Assembly (NCBI RefSeq): GCF_020523825.1
Contig: NZ_JAJALK010000001.1
Location: forward strand, 620,001 to 684,000
DNA: 64,000 nucleotides
Direction of reading: 5' to 3'
Source of the DNA: Methylobacterium brachiatum
GTDB taxonomy: Bacteria > Pseudomonadota > Alphaproteobacteria > Rhizobiales > Beijerinckiaceae
Within the stretch, counting starts at the first letter, position 1. Every line of letters starts with the position of its first letter. Positions 41,050 through 49,551 of the stretch are shown here, one piece after another. Both the position numbers and the translations under genes were made by a program. The notes beneath the pieces are model-generated. The model did not search any database and had not been told where the DNA came from. It worked only from the letters and a program-made list of their open reading frames with translations.

Positions 41050-41493
41050 TCACAGCGCCGGCGCGAAGGAGAACCCGTCCGGGGCGCTGTGGGTCGGCAC
41101 GCGGCCGGCGCGTCGGTCGGCGACCCAGTCGAGGATGCTGGCGACCACGCGCTCGGAATAGGGTTTTGCGATCACCCCGATGGCGCCGGCGAAGTCGTCT
41201 GGGATGCGCTTGGCGTTGGCGGTCATGAACACCACGGTGATCCGCGGGTCGGATGCGAGCGCCCGGGCGACCTCGACGCCGGTCGGGCCGTCCACCAGGT
41301 GGATGTCCACGAAGGCGACGTCCGGCTCGGCCGAGCGGCCGAGCGCGATGGCCTCCGCCGAGCTTCCCGCGATGCCGACCGTGACATGGCCGAGATCGTC
41401 GAGCAGGCACTCGAGTTCGAGCGCGATCAGCACCTCATCCTCGACCACGAGGATACGGAGCGCAGCATCCGCGCCGGCGTTCCCATCCCGCAT
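41050..41493 (-). CDS. Single-domain response regulator
   Basis: 147 residues. CheY-like receiver domain only: acidic pair E18/D19 in LVVEDEVLIA, phospho-acceptor D63 in VAFVDIHLVDGPTGVEVA, signalling Thr in VVFMTANAKR and K110 in VIAKPYS. There is no output domain. It lies 66 bases downstream of the LOV histidine kinase on the same strand, so it is likely that kinase's partner, perhaps part of the alphaproteobacterial general stress response or a phosphate sink. Confidence 0.92.
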   Translation of the reverse strand: MRDGNAGADAALRILVVEDEVLIALELECLLDDLGHVTVGIAGSSAEAIALGRSAEPDVAFVDIHLVDGPTGVEVARALASDPRITVVFMTANAKRIPDDFAGAIGVIAKPYSERVVASILDWVADRRAGRVPTHSAPDGFSFAPAL

Positions 41494-41559
41494 GCGATCT
41501 CCTGTTTGGCGTCTGGACCGCTGAGCTTTTCACGAGCTTGAAGCGTTCGGGCCGGATTC

Positions 41560-42639
41560 TCAAGTCGGCGAGAGCAGCGGGATATCGATCGCGACATAGG
41601 TGCCGGGCCCGGCATCCGCCCACGCGATCGTGCCGCGGAGCTGCCGGACCACCATCTCCACGAGATTGCGCCCGAATCCGGCCGGGTTCGGCGGCGCGGC
41701 CGCCAGGCCCACGCCATCGTCCCGGATCGTCAGCTGCATGCCCGATTGCGTCCGGCGGGCGGTGATCGAGACGCGCCCCTCGCGGGCGTTCGGGAAGGCG
41801 TGGCGCAGGGCGTTGGCGGTCAGCTCGTGGATCAGCAGGGCGAGCGGCGCCGCCATGGCGGCCGCCACCGCGATCGGCTCGACCTCGGCCTCGACCCGCT
41901 GCTTCTCGTGATCGAGCCCGGCATTCACGTCGGACAGGAACTCGGATGCGAAGTCGCCGAGGTTGAAATGGGTGCAGTCGCCCTCCGAATAGAGCATCCG
42001 GTGGGCGGTGGAGAGCGCGCCGATCCGCTCGGCCATGCCCTGCAGCGCGTCTCGGGCCTCACCCTCCGGGGTGCGGCGGGCCTTGAGCAGCATCAAGGAG
42101 GAGATCACCTGAAGATTGTTCTTCACCCGGTGATCGACCTCGTGGAGCAGGGCGGTCTTCTGCTCCAGGGCGGCGCTCAGGTCGTGGGTCCGGGCCGCGA
42201 CCAGACGCTCCAGCTCGTCGTTGGTGACCCGCATGGTCACCTCACGCTCGCGGGTATGGGTCATGTCGGCCTGGGCCGCGTAGAAATAGGCGAGGCCGGC
42301 CTCGTCATGGACCGGCGTGACCGTCATCGCGCTCCAGTAGGGCGTGCCGTCCTTGCGGTAGTTCAGAAGCTCGGCGGTCACCGGCTCGCCGGCCTCGATG
42401 GCGGCGTGGATCCGGGCGACCTCGGCCGGGTCGGTCCCGGGCCCCTGCAGCATGCGGCAGTTGCGCCCCAGCAATTCGTCGGTGGCGAAGCCGGTCAGGC
42501 CCAGGAACGCGTCGTTGACCCAGGTGATCGGGTTGTCAGGCGCCCGTGCGTCGGTGATGACCATCGGCGACAGGCTGCGCGCGAACGCATCGACCAGCAT
42601 CGCGTGCGGCGGGCTGGGCTCGGTTGAGGTACTCAACAC
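41560..42639 (-). CDS. LOV-domain blue-light sensor histidine kinase (HWE/HisKA_2 type)
   Basis: About 359 residues from GTG 42639 (ATG 42600 is an alternative). Residues about 25-128 form a PAS/LOV domain with the flavin-adduct cysteine C61 in GRNCRMLQGPGTDP, N93 in LLNYRKDG and Q123. The usual FWN is YWS here, so the second flavin-contact Asn is Ser103. A short coiled coil leads to a HisKA_2 dimerisation domain with phospho-His H170 (LLHEVDHRVKNNLQVISS) and an ATPase with N-box LIHELTANALRHAF and DDGVGL. It senses blue light and likely phosphorylates the neighbouring receiver. Confidence 0.93.
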   Translation of the reverse strand: MLSTSTEPSPPHAMLVDAFARSLSPMVITDARAPDNPITWVNDAFLGLTGFATDELLGRNCRMLQGPGTDPAEVARIHAAIEAGEPVTAELLNYRKDGTPYWSAMTVTPVHDEAGLAYFYAAQADMTHTREREVTMRVTNDELERLVAARTHDLSAALEQKTALLHEVDHRVKNNLQVISSLMLLKARRTPEGEARDALQGMAERIGALSTAHRMLYSEGDCTHFNLGDFASEFLSDVNAGLDHEKQRVEAEVEPIAVAAAMAAPLALLIHELTANALRHAFPNAREGRVSITARRTQSGMQLTIRDDGVGLAAAPPNPAGFGRNLVEMVVRQLRGTIAWADAGPGTYVAIDIPLLSPT

Positions 42640-42853
42640 ATCATTCCACACTTGGTCGACACGACTCGTCCGCGCTCTGTGACGGCGTGGCGGAGCCGGG
42701 CGTGCTCCGCGCGTGCGGGACGTGGACACCACGTTAAGCAGTCATCGACCATGATTAAGGCGCACGGCCTCCCGATCCAGCCCCGGCCCGAACGGCCCAA
42801 GGCTGCCACGTTTTCGCGAGATCAAGGCCAGTAAGGCTCAGGAGTTCCATGCC

Positions 42854-44236
42854 ATGGCCAACCCGCCACAGGCTGCCCACCGCTTTCATCTGCGCGATAT
42901 CGTCCAGGACCGGCGAATCCTGCTGATGCTGGCCCTCGGATTCTCATCCGGATTGCCGCTCCTGCTGGTGCTGGGGACCTTCACGCTGCGGCTTGCCTTC
43001 TCGGATATCGACGTGCGGGCGATCGGCTTGTTCAGCTACGTGGCGCTGCCGTACTCGCTGAAATTCCTTTGGGCGCCGGCGATCGACCGGCTGAACGTGC
43101 CGGTCCTGACCGCACGGCTCGGCCGGCGCCGGGCCTGGATGGTCACGACCCAGGCCGCGGTCGCCCTGTGCCTGATCCTGATGGCCTTCTCGGACCCGAA
43201 GACCAACCTGGCGCTCCTCGGCCTCGGCGCCTTCCTGGTGGCCTTCTGCGCGGCCAGCCAGGACGTGGTGGTGGACGGCTGGCGCATCGACGCCGCCGGC
43301 AGCGACTTCCAGGGCATCCTGGCGGCGACCTCGAACCTCGGCTACCGGCTCGGGCTGATCGCGGCCGGGGCGGGCGCCCTGTTCATCGCCTCCGCCGGGG
43401 GCTGGACGATCGCCTACCTGACCATGGCGGCCCTGATGCTCGTCGGCATGATCGCCGCGCTGCTGGCGCCGGCCTTCGACGCGCCGCCGCGGGTGCAGGC
43501 GGACTCCACCGGCCATTCCCGGTTCTGGTCGATGCGCCGGGCCGTGCTCGAGCCGCTGACCGAGCTGCACGGCCGGTTCGGCGGCGCGCTCTGGGGCATC
43601 CTGCTGCTGGTGGCGCTCTACCGGCTGCCGGACTTCCTCTCCGGGGTGATGGCGAGCCCGCTCTACCGGGCGCTCGGTTTCGACCTGAAGGAGATCGCCA
43701 CCGTCACCAAGCTCTACGGCATCTGGGTCGGCATCGCGGGCGGCTTCGCGGGCGGTTGGGCGCTGGCCCGGCTGGGCCTGTTCCCGACCCTGCTGCTCGG
43801 CGCCTTCCTGGCCGCGTCCTCGCACCTCGCCTTCGCCTGGCTCTCGGCCGGCGCGCCGGAGATCTGGCGCTTGACGGTGGCGATCTCGATCGAGAACTTT
43901 TGCGGATCCTTCGCGGGCATCGTCCTCATCGCCTACATGTCCAGCCTCACCAGCACGGCCTATGCGGCGACGCAGTACGCGTTGTTCTCCTCGCTCTACG
44001 CGCTGCCGGGCAAGCTGATCGCCGGCTCCTCTGGCTTCGTGGTCGCGGCGATCGGCTATCCGGCCTTCTTCGTCATGACTTCGCTGGTGGGCATCCCGGT
44101 GCTGATCCTCTGCCTGGCGGTCGGGCGGCGCGGGCAGCGGGAGGACGAGGCCGCGGCACGGGCGGCCGAGGCGGCGGGGAACCGCATCCCGGGGCCCGAG
44201 CTTCCTTCCACGGCGCGGGCCTCCGGCACCGCGTGA
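42854..44236 (+). CDS. AmpG-like MFS permease
   Basis: 460 residues with about twelve membrane helices. The motif LALGFSSGLPLLLVLGTFTLRLAFSDIDVRAIGLFSYVALPYSLKFLWAPAIDR, then LGRRRAWMVTTQ and AASQDVVVDGWRIDAAG, is diagnostic of the AmpG muropeptide permease family, which imports GlcNAc-anhydro-MurNAc peptides in cell-wall recycling. Start ATG 42854 (MANPPQAAHRFHL); an ATG sits at 42851 in the ATGCCATGG context, which is out of frame. Confidence 0.92.
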   Translation: MANPPQAAHRFHLRDIVQDRRILLMLALGFSSGLPLLLVLGTFTLRLAFSDIDVRAIGLFSYVALPYSLKFLWAPAIDRLNVPVLTARLGRRRAWMVTTQAAVALCLILMAFSDPKTNLALLGLGAFLVAFCAASQDVVVDGWRIDAAGSDFQGILAATSNLGYRLGLIAAGAGALFIASAGGWTIAYLTMAALMLVGMIAALLAPAFDAPPRVQADSTGHSRFWSMRRAVLEPLTELHGRFGGALWGILLLVALYRLPDFLSGVMASPLYRALGFDLKEIATVTKLYGIWVGIAGGFAGGWALARLGLFPTLLLGAFLAASSHLAFAWLSAGAPEIWRLTVAISIENFCGSFAGIVLIAYMSSLTSTAYAATQYALFSSLYALPGKLIAGSSGFVVAAIGYPAFFVMTSLVGIPVLILCLAVGRRGQREDEAAARAAEAAGNRIPGPELPSTARASGTA

Positions 44237-44261
44237 TGCGACCAGATCCAGGAATTCACGG

Positions 44262-45200
44262 ATGAGCACGAGCGACCTCACTCGCGCCGACGCGACGCTG
44301 CCGGCCCCGATCCCCGAAACCGCCCTGAGCGACGCGGATCTGGCCGCCCTGCGCCGGGCCGTGCAGGTGCTGGAACGGCCGAGCCTGGCCGCCCGCCTGT
44401 CCTCGGCGGCCGGGGCCCCCCTCGACATCATCGGCCGCTCGCTGCCGGCCCCGGTGACCGAGGCGGTCGGCCGCTCCACCGAAGCGGCGATGCGCGGCGC
44501 CCTGCGGGTCGCGCTGGCGACCCTGCCGCGCAAGGACGTCGTTCCGGCCGACGGCACCGAGATCGAGGCGGTCGCCGCCAAGGCGGAAAGCCGGCTGACC
44601 CGTCTGCTCGGATCGGGCGACACCAAGCACAAGGCGTTCGCGGCGCTCTCGGGCGCGCTGGGCGGGGCGTTCGGCCTGGCGACCCTGGCGGTCGAGCTTC
44701 CGGTCTCGACCACGCTGATGCTGCGCTCGATCGCCGAGATCGCCCGCGAGGAGGGCGAGAACATCGAGACGCCGGAAGGCGCGCTGGCCTGCGTCCAGGT
44801 CTTCGCCCTGGGCGGCCGGACCAGTACCCAGACCGAGGCGGGCTCGGCACTCACCGAGAGCGGCTACTTCGCCGTGCGCGCGGCCCTGGCCAAGACGCTC
44901 GCGGAGGCGGCCCGCTACGCCGGCAGCAAGACCCTGCTCGACCAGTCGGCGCCGGCGCTCATCCGGTTCACCGCGCAGATCGCGGCCCGGTTCGGCCTGG
45001 TGGTCTCGCAGAAGGTCGCCGCGCAAGCCGTGCCGGTGCTGGGCGCCTTCGGGGGCGCGGCGGTGAACACCGCCTTCATGAGCCATTTCCAATCCACCGC
45101 CCGCGCGCATTTCACGGTCCGACGGCTGGAGCGCACCTACGGGGCGGCCGCCGTCCGGGCGGCCTACGAGGTCGAGAAGGCGGCGCTCGGGGTGGCCTGA
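44262..45200 (+). CDS. EcsC family protein
   Basis: 312 residues (ATG 44262). The conserved blocks HKAFAALSGALGGAFGLATLAVELPVSTTLMLRSIAEIAREEG and VPVLGAFGGAAVNTAFMSHFQSTARAHFTVRRLER are those of EcsC-like proteins, named after an ABC-transporter partner in Bacillus but of unknown role here. It is 25 bases after the AmpG-like gene and possibly co-transcribed with it. Confidence 0.9.
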   Translation: MSTSDLTRADATLPAPIPETALSDADLAALRRAVQVLERPSLAARLSSAAGAPLDIIGRSLPAPVTEAVGRSTEAAMRGALRVALATLPRKDVVPADGTEIEAVAAKAESRLTRLLGSGDTKHKAFAALSGALGGAFGLATLAVELPVSTTLMLRSIAEIAREEGENIETPEGALACVQVFALGGRTSTQTEAGSALTESGYFAVRAALAKTLAEAARYAGSKTLLDQSAPALIRFTAQIAARFGLVVSQKVAAQAVPVLGAFGGAAVNTAFMSHFQSTARAHFTVRRLERTYGAAAVRAAYEVEKAALGVA

Positions 45201-45318
45201 GCGGTTTCTTCCCGCTTCGCCGTCATTGTGAGCGCACCTTGATCCGTCCTCCCAGTGCCTCCAGAAACGATCCGGGCGGCGCGAAGCGACGGAGGCGATT
45301 CTGATCAGCAACGCGGAG

Positions 45319-45978
45319 ATGGTGGCCCGGCTCGCCCTGGCCGCGCTCGCCGGGAGCGTGATCGGGCTGGAGCGCGAGCGGCTCCTCTGGGCGGCGGGCC
45401 TGCGGACGCACATGCTCGTCTGCGTCGGCTCCTGCCTCATCATGATCGTCTCGGCTTTCGGGTTCAGCGACGTGCTCGGCACCCAGCACGTCGTGCTCGA
45501 TCCCTCCCGCATCGCCGCGCAGGTCGTGTCGGGCATCGGTTTCCTCGGGGCGGGCACGATCCTGCTGCGCGGCGAGGTCGTGAAGGGCCTGACCACCGCG
45601 GCGAGCCTGTGGGGCGTGGCGGCGATCGGCCTGGCGGTGGGCAGCGGGCTCTACGTGCCGGCGCTCGCAACCACGGCCCTGGTGGTCGGGATCCTGGCCG
45701 GGATCAAGCCGTTCGAGGAGCGCTGGCGCGAGCGGATGCGGTCGCAGACGCTCCGCATGACCGTGCGCCGGGGCACGATGTCGATCGACACGCTCCACGC
45801 GGTCACGGGCGAGCGCGCCTCGCGGGTGCGCCAGTTCACCACCCGCCCGGCCTCCGACCCGAATCTCGACGAGATCACCGTCACCTTCGTCCGGCTGTCC
45901 CGCACCAGCTTCGAGGCGATCGCCGCCAAGCTGCGCGAGACCCCGGACGTGGTCTCGGTCGATACCGTCAACAGCTGA
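45319..45978 (+). CDS. MgtC/SapB family membrane protein
   Basis: 219 residues. Four membrane helices form the MgtC domain: ARLALAALAGSVIGLERER, LRTHMLVCVGSCLIMIVSA, ARIAAQVVSGIGFLGAGTILLRGEVVKGLTTAASLWGVAAIGLAVG. A soluble C-terminal ACT-like segment follows (LDEITVTFVRLSRTSFEAIAAKLRETPDVVSVDTV). MgtC family proteins affect Mg2+ limitation growth and ATP synthase activity; the role here is inferred only. The frame continues upstream (ILISNAE), so a non-ATG start slightly earlier is possible. Confidence 0.9.
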   Translation: MVARLALAALAGSVIGLERERLLWAAGLRTHMLVCVGSCLIMIVSAFGFSDVLGTQHVVLDPSRIAAQVVSGIGFLGAGTILLRGEVVKGLTTAASLWGVAAIGLAVGSGLYVPALATTALVVGILAGIKPFEERWRERMRSQTLRMTVRRGTMSIDTLHAVTGERASRVRQFTTRPASDPNLDEITVTFVRLSRTSFEAIAAKLRETPDVVSVDTVNS

Positions 45979-45981
45979 CGG

Positions 45982-47505
45982 TCAGGCAGCCGCCTCGCCG
46001 TCCAGGAACAGGCGATAGGCCGGGTTCTCGGTCTCGTCGGTGGCCGGGTAGCCCAGCGCCTCGATCGCCGCGTCGAACCGGGCGCGCTCGGCCGGCGGCA
46101 CCGCGATCCCGGCGAGCACCCGGCCGTAATCCGCACCGTGGTTGCGGTAGTGGAACAGGGTGATGTCGAAGCCCGGACCGAGCGCGTCCAGGAACTTCAT
46201 CAGCGCGCCGGGCCGCTCCGGGAACTGGAAGCGGAACAGCCGCTCATGCGCGACGCCCACGGCCCGGCCGCCGACCATGTAGCGGACATGGACCTTGGCC
46301 ATCTCGTTGTCGCTCATGTCGAGCACCCGGTAGCCGGCCTCGCGCAGGTCGGCGATCAGGGCCTGCTTCTCGCGCTTGCCGCCCGCGATGTTGATGCCCA
46401 CGAAGATCTGCGCCTCGGCGCCCGGCGCGTGGCGGTAGTTGAACTCGGTGATCGCCCGCGGCCCGAGCGCCCGGATGAACGCCCGGTAGGCGCCGGGCTG
46501 CTCCGGGATGGAGACGCCGAGGAGAACCTCGCGCTGCTCGCCGATCTCCGCCCGCTCCGCGATGTGGCGCAATCGGTCGAAGTTGAGATTCGCCCCCGAG
46601 GAGATCGCGATCAGGGTGCCGTCGCCGCCCTCGCGCTCGGCATAGAGCTTGGCCCCGGCGAGGCTCAGCGCCCCGGACGGCTCGGAGACGGCGCGCGTGT
46701 CGTCGAAGATATCCTTGACCGCCGCGCACATGGCGTCGGTATCCACCGTGATCACCTCGTCGAGATGCTCGCGGCACAGCCGGAACGTCTCCTCGCCGGC
46801 CTGGCGCACGGCGACGCCGTCGGCGAACAGCCCGACCGAGGGCAGGCTGACCCGCGTGTCGGCGGCCAGCGCCGCGGCCATGCAGGCGGCATCCTCCGGC
46901 TCGACGCCGATCACCTTGGTGCCGGGCCGCAGGTACTTCACGAAGGTCGCGATCCCGGCGGCCAGCCCGCCGCCGCCCACCGGCACGAAGATCGCCTCGA
47001 TCGGGCCGGTATGCTGCTCCAGGATCTCCTTGCCGATGGTCCCCTGGCCGGCGATCACCTCGGGATCGTCGAACGGGTGCAGGAAGGTCAGGCCCTGCTC
47101 GGCCTCCAGCAGCCTGGCCTGGGCCAGCGCCTCGTCGAAGGCGTCGCCGTGCAGCACCACCTCGGCGCCGCGGGCCCGGCAGGCATCGACCTTGATCGAC
47201 GGGGTGGTGCGCGGCATCACGATCACCGCTCGGGCCCCGAGCTTGGCCGCGGCCAGCGCCACGCCCTGCGCGTGGTTGCCCGCCGAGGCGCAGACCACGC
47301 CGCGCGCGATCTGGTCCGGGCTCAGCCCCGACATCTTGTTGTAGGCGCCCCGCAGCTTGAACGAGAAGACCGGCTGCAGATCCTCCCGCTTCAGCAGCAC
47401 GGGCCGGCCGAGCCGCTGCGTCATCCGGGGCATCGGATCGAGCGGGCTCTCGATCGCCACGTCGTAGACGCGGGCGGTCAGGATCTTTCGGATGTAGTCG
47501 GTCAT
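45982..47505 (-). CDS. ilvA: Biosynthetic threonine ammonia-lyase
   Basis: 507 residues. The PLP lysine is K50 in PVFSFKLRGAYNKMSG; the phosphate-binding loop is VPVGGGGLAAGIATF. Two C-terminal ACT-like regulatory domains (about 330-410 and 425-505) mark the long, isoleucine-sensitive form. It deaminates threonine to 2-oxobutanoate, the first step to isoleucine. Start ATG 47505. The gene lies 3 bases from the convergent mgtC-like gene end. Confidence 0.95.
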   Translation of the reverse strand: MTDYIRKILTARVYDVAIESPLDPMPRMTQRLGRPVLLKREDLQPVFSFKLRGAYNKMSGLSPDQIARGVVCASAGNHAQGVALAAAKLGARAVIVMPRTTPSIKVDACRARGAEVVLHGDAFDEALAQARLLEAEQGLTFLHPFDDPEVIAGQGTIGKEILEQHTGPIEAIFVPVGGGGLAAGIATFVKYLRPGTKVIGVEPEDAACMAAALAADTRVSLPSVGLFADGVAVRQAGEETFRLCREHLDEVITVDTDAMCAAVKDIFDDTRAVSEPSGALSLAGAKLYAEREGGDGTLIAISSGANLNFDRLRHIAERAEIGEQREVLLGVSIPEQPGAYRAFIRALGPRAITEFNYRHAPGAEAQIFVGINIAGGKREKQALIADLREAGYRVLDMSDNEMAKVHVRYMVGGRAVGVAHERLFRFQFPERPGALMKFLDALGPGFDITLFHYRNHGADYGRVLAGIAVPPAERARFDAAIEALGYPATDETENPAYRLFLDGEAAA

Positions 47506-47580
47506 GGTTTCGGGACTTCGGCGCGCGGCGCGGATGGGCGGAGATAGACCCTCGCGCGGCGAGATGCGAGCGGGGGCCGG

Positions 47581-47871
47581 TCAGGTCAGATGCCGTGCCC
47601 AATCCTGGCGGCCGTGCAGGACGCGGACGATCAGGATGCCGTCCGCCTGCTCGACATACGCGACGACATGGGCGCGGTAGGGATACAGCCGCACCGGCCG
47701 CACGAAGTCATCCCGGAGGCGAGCCATCAGCGGGTTCTCGGCCAGCAGGATGAACAGGGCCTTCAACCCTGCATAGTACCGCTCGGCCCGGTCGCGGCCG
47801 AAGGTGGCGGAACCGGACACATAAAGCTCGATGAGATCCCGGTCCGCCTGCCGCGTCGTCCGGATGGTCAC
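47581..47871 (-). CDS. ParE/RelE-family toxin
   Basis: 96 residues from GTG 47871, overlapping the antitoxin stop (GTGA). The pattern RQADRDLIELYVSGSATFGRDRAERYYAGL, then LRDDFVRPVRLYPYRAHVVAYVEQADGILIVRVLHGRQDW, is the ParE fold, including the C-terminal VLHGRQD signature. ParE toxins target DNA gyrase; the target here is inferred. It forms a pair with the upstream ParD-like gene. Confidence 0.9.
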   Translation of the reverse strand: MTIRTTRQADRDLIELYVSGSATFGRDRAERYYAGLKALFILLAENPLMARLRDDFVRPVRLYPYRAHVVAYVEQADGILIVRVLHGRQDWARHLT

Positions 47872-48119
47872 CGATTCTGGGTAACCCGCACGCGCTCCCG
47901 GGCCTCGGCCAGGACATCATCCAGCGACCGCTCACTGACGCCACTGTCGAACCCTTCGGCAATCAGCGTCTGAAGCTGCGCAAGGCCGTCAATCTTTTCC
48001 TGATCGCGGCGGATCAGATCGCGGACATAGTCGCTGGCACTGCCAAAGCGCCCGGTCTCGGCCTGAGCCTCGACCCAGTCCTTCATCGCCTCAGGCAACG
48101 ACACGTTCAGAGTCACCAT
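47868..48119 (-). CDS. ParD-like antitoxin (CopG/ribbon-helix-helix)
   Basis: 83 residues from ATG 48119 (MVTLNVSLPEAMKDWVEAQAETGRFGSASDYVRDLIRRDQEK), the ribbon-helix-helix opening of ParD/type II antitoxins. The C-terminal LDDVLAEARERVRV is the toxin-binding tail. It represses the operon and neutralises the ParE-like toxin. Stop and toxin start overlap by GTGA. An upstream in-frame start to 48173 is not conserved. Confidence 0.9.
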   Translation of the reverse strand: MVTLNVSLPEAMKDWVEAQAETGRFGSASDYVRDLIRRDQEKIDGLAQLQTLIAEGFDSGVSERSLDDVLAEARERVRVTQNR

Positions 48120-48271
48120 GCCGAACGGCCTCCATCGTCGCGCAGCATGACAAAGATTTTGACCGGATACCATTCCGACTCAGCTTGGCAGCCAGCGAGA
48201 CGTCGAACCGATCATCCTTGCACCAGGGTGCTGCGCAACATAAATCAATCCGCGATCACGGATAAGTTTCG

Positions 48272-48841
48272 ATGCCGCTGGCCCGCCACGCTCTCACGGT
48301 CCCGGAAGCCGCCTTCGTCACCCAGTCCAGCGTGCGCGGGGTGAACAGCGAGATCGATGCCGGGATCGTCGCGGGGCGCGGGCAAACCGTCCGTGAGATC
48401 GGCAGCGCCGATCTGCTCTACCTCGCCGCCGTGCGCGATCTGCGCGTCGATCTGGCCCCGGCCCTGCGGCAACGCCTGCGCGATGCGATCGTGGCGGCTC
48501 ATGAAGCGCAGGGGAACACCGCCCGGATCGGTCATCTCAGCGTCGCCCTCGACGCCGTGGAGGCCGAACTCGCCGATCGACTGCGGATCCTCCATCAGCT
48601 GCGCGACGAGGCGATCGAGCAGAACACCGAGGTCCTGGGCGGCGAGCCGGTTCTGCGCGGAACGCGGATCCCGGCCCGGCACGTCGCCGACATGGTCCGG
48701 CAAGGGACCTCTCCGGAGACGCTGGCCGAGGAATTCGACCTGACGCCCGATCAGGTCTCCGCTGCCATCCTCTTCGACCGCGTCAGCCCGCGCCAGGGCC
48801 GCCCGCCCCGGAAGGCGCGCCGCGTTGTACCTGCTCCTTGA
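48272..48841 (+). CDS. DUF433 domain protein, probable antitoxin
   Basis: 189 residues. The first half (TVPEAAFVTQSSVRGVNSEIDAGI) resembles a DNA-binding MerR-like N-terminus; the second contains the DUF433 signature LGGEPVLRGTRIPARHVADMVRQGTSPETLAEEFDLTPDQVSAAILF. DUF433 proteins are the antitoxin partners of DUF5615 PIN-like proteins. It overlaps the next gene by 17 bases. This is inference from gene pairing; the module is uncharacterised in biochemical terms. Confidence 0.88.
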   Translation: MPLARHALTVPEAAFVTQSSVRGVNSEIDAGIVAGRGQTVREIGSADLLYLAAVRDLRVDLAPALRQRLRDAIVAAHEAQGNTARIGHLSVALDAVEAELADRLRILHQLRDEAIEQNTEVLGGEPVLRGTRIPARHVADMVRQGTSPETLAEEFDLTPDQVSAAILFDRVSPRQGRPPRKARRVVPAP

Positions 48842-49190
48842 CGAGTGCTGCCCGAAATCCCTGATCGGCATCGCGGACGGGTTGGGCCACACCGCGCAGC
48901 GGACCCTCGCCATCGCCGAACTCGGCCGCCAGGCGACGGATGCAGCGATCTTCGCCTTCGCATGCGAGGCCCGCGCGATCGTGGTCACGGTGAACGCGGG
49001 CGATTTTCTGGCCCTGGCCGCGCGGGTGCCGGATCATCCGGGGCTGGTCCTGCTGCCCTCGTTGCCGCCGGGCGAGACCGGCCAGCTGTTCCGAAAGGTC
49101 CTCAGGGCTGCGGACGAGGCGCTGCGGAAGCCGGGTGGCGTGATCCGGATCAACCGCGCCGGCCGCCGTCACCGCTCCGGAGCGTCATAG
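48825..49190 (+). CDS. DUF5615 PIN-like protein, probable toxin
   Basis: 121 residues from TTG 48825 (YLLLDECCPKSLIGIADGLGH). Acidic residues D6, D39 and D60 (LLLDECC, RQATDAAIF, VTVNAGDFLAL) match the DUF5615 / PIN-like nuclease pattern. It is coupled to the DUF433 gene by a 17-base overlap. Likely an RNase toxin, but the target is not known. No ATG is available, so the TTG start is accepted with some doubt. Confidence 0.82.
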   Translation: MYLLLDECCPKSLIGIADGLGHTAQRTLAIAELGRQATDAAIFAFACEARAIVVTVNAGDFLALAARVPDHPGLVLLPSLPPGETGQLFRKVLRAADEALRKPGGVIRINRAGRRHRSGAS

Positions 49191-49203
49191 ATCCGGGGGC
49201 ACC

Positions 49204-49551
49204 TCACCCGACCCGCTCCACCAGAGCCGCCACCCACACCAGCAGAGCCGCCATCTGCGCCATGAAGGTGCCGGCCGAGGCGAGGTCCTTCACGGTGCCG
49301 ATCATCGGGTGGTGGTCCGGGTGGACGTGGTCGCAGAGCTTCTCCACCGCGGTGTTGAGGAACTCGGCAGCCAGCATCAGCAGCAGGCTCACCATCAGGG
49401 CGACCCGGACCCACAGGGTCGCGCCGAGGAGGAGGGCCACCGGTACGCCGAGCGCCAGCAGCATCAGTTCCTGCCGCACGGCCCGCTCGGTGCGGGCACC
49501 GTGGCGCAGGCCGCGCCAGGAATTGAGGAAGGCGAGGACCAGGGCGTTCAT
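49204..49551 (-). CDS. dgkA: Diacylglycerol kinase (DgkA type)
   Basis: 115 residues from ATG 49551. Three membrane helices and the DgkA motif AAEFLNTAVEKLCDHVHPDHHPMIGTVKDLASAGTFM, with the catalytic Glu in E-x-x-N-T-A. It phosphorylates diacylglycerol (or undecaprenol) at the inner membrane. ATG overlaps the stop of the AbrB-family gene (ATGA), showing coupling. The upstream frame to 49587 is not part of it. Confidence 0.93.
   Translation of the reverse strand: MNALVLAFLNSWRGLRHGARTERAVRQELMLLALGVPVALLLGATLWVRVALMVSLLLMLAAEFLNTAVEKLCDHVHPDHHPMIGTVKDLASAGTFMAQMAALLVWVAALVERVG

Noticed and set aside
42854..44236. Possible drug-efflux assignment for the AmpG-like permease
   Set aside because: The SSGLPLLLVLGT...LKFLWAPAIDR and SQDVVVDGWRID motifs are specific to AmpG-type permeases rather than drug transporters.
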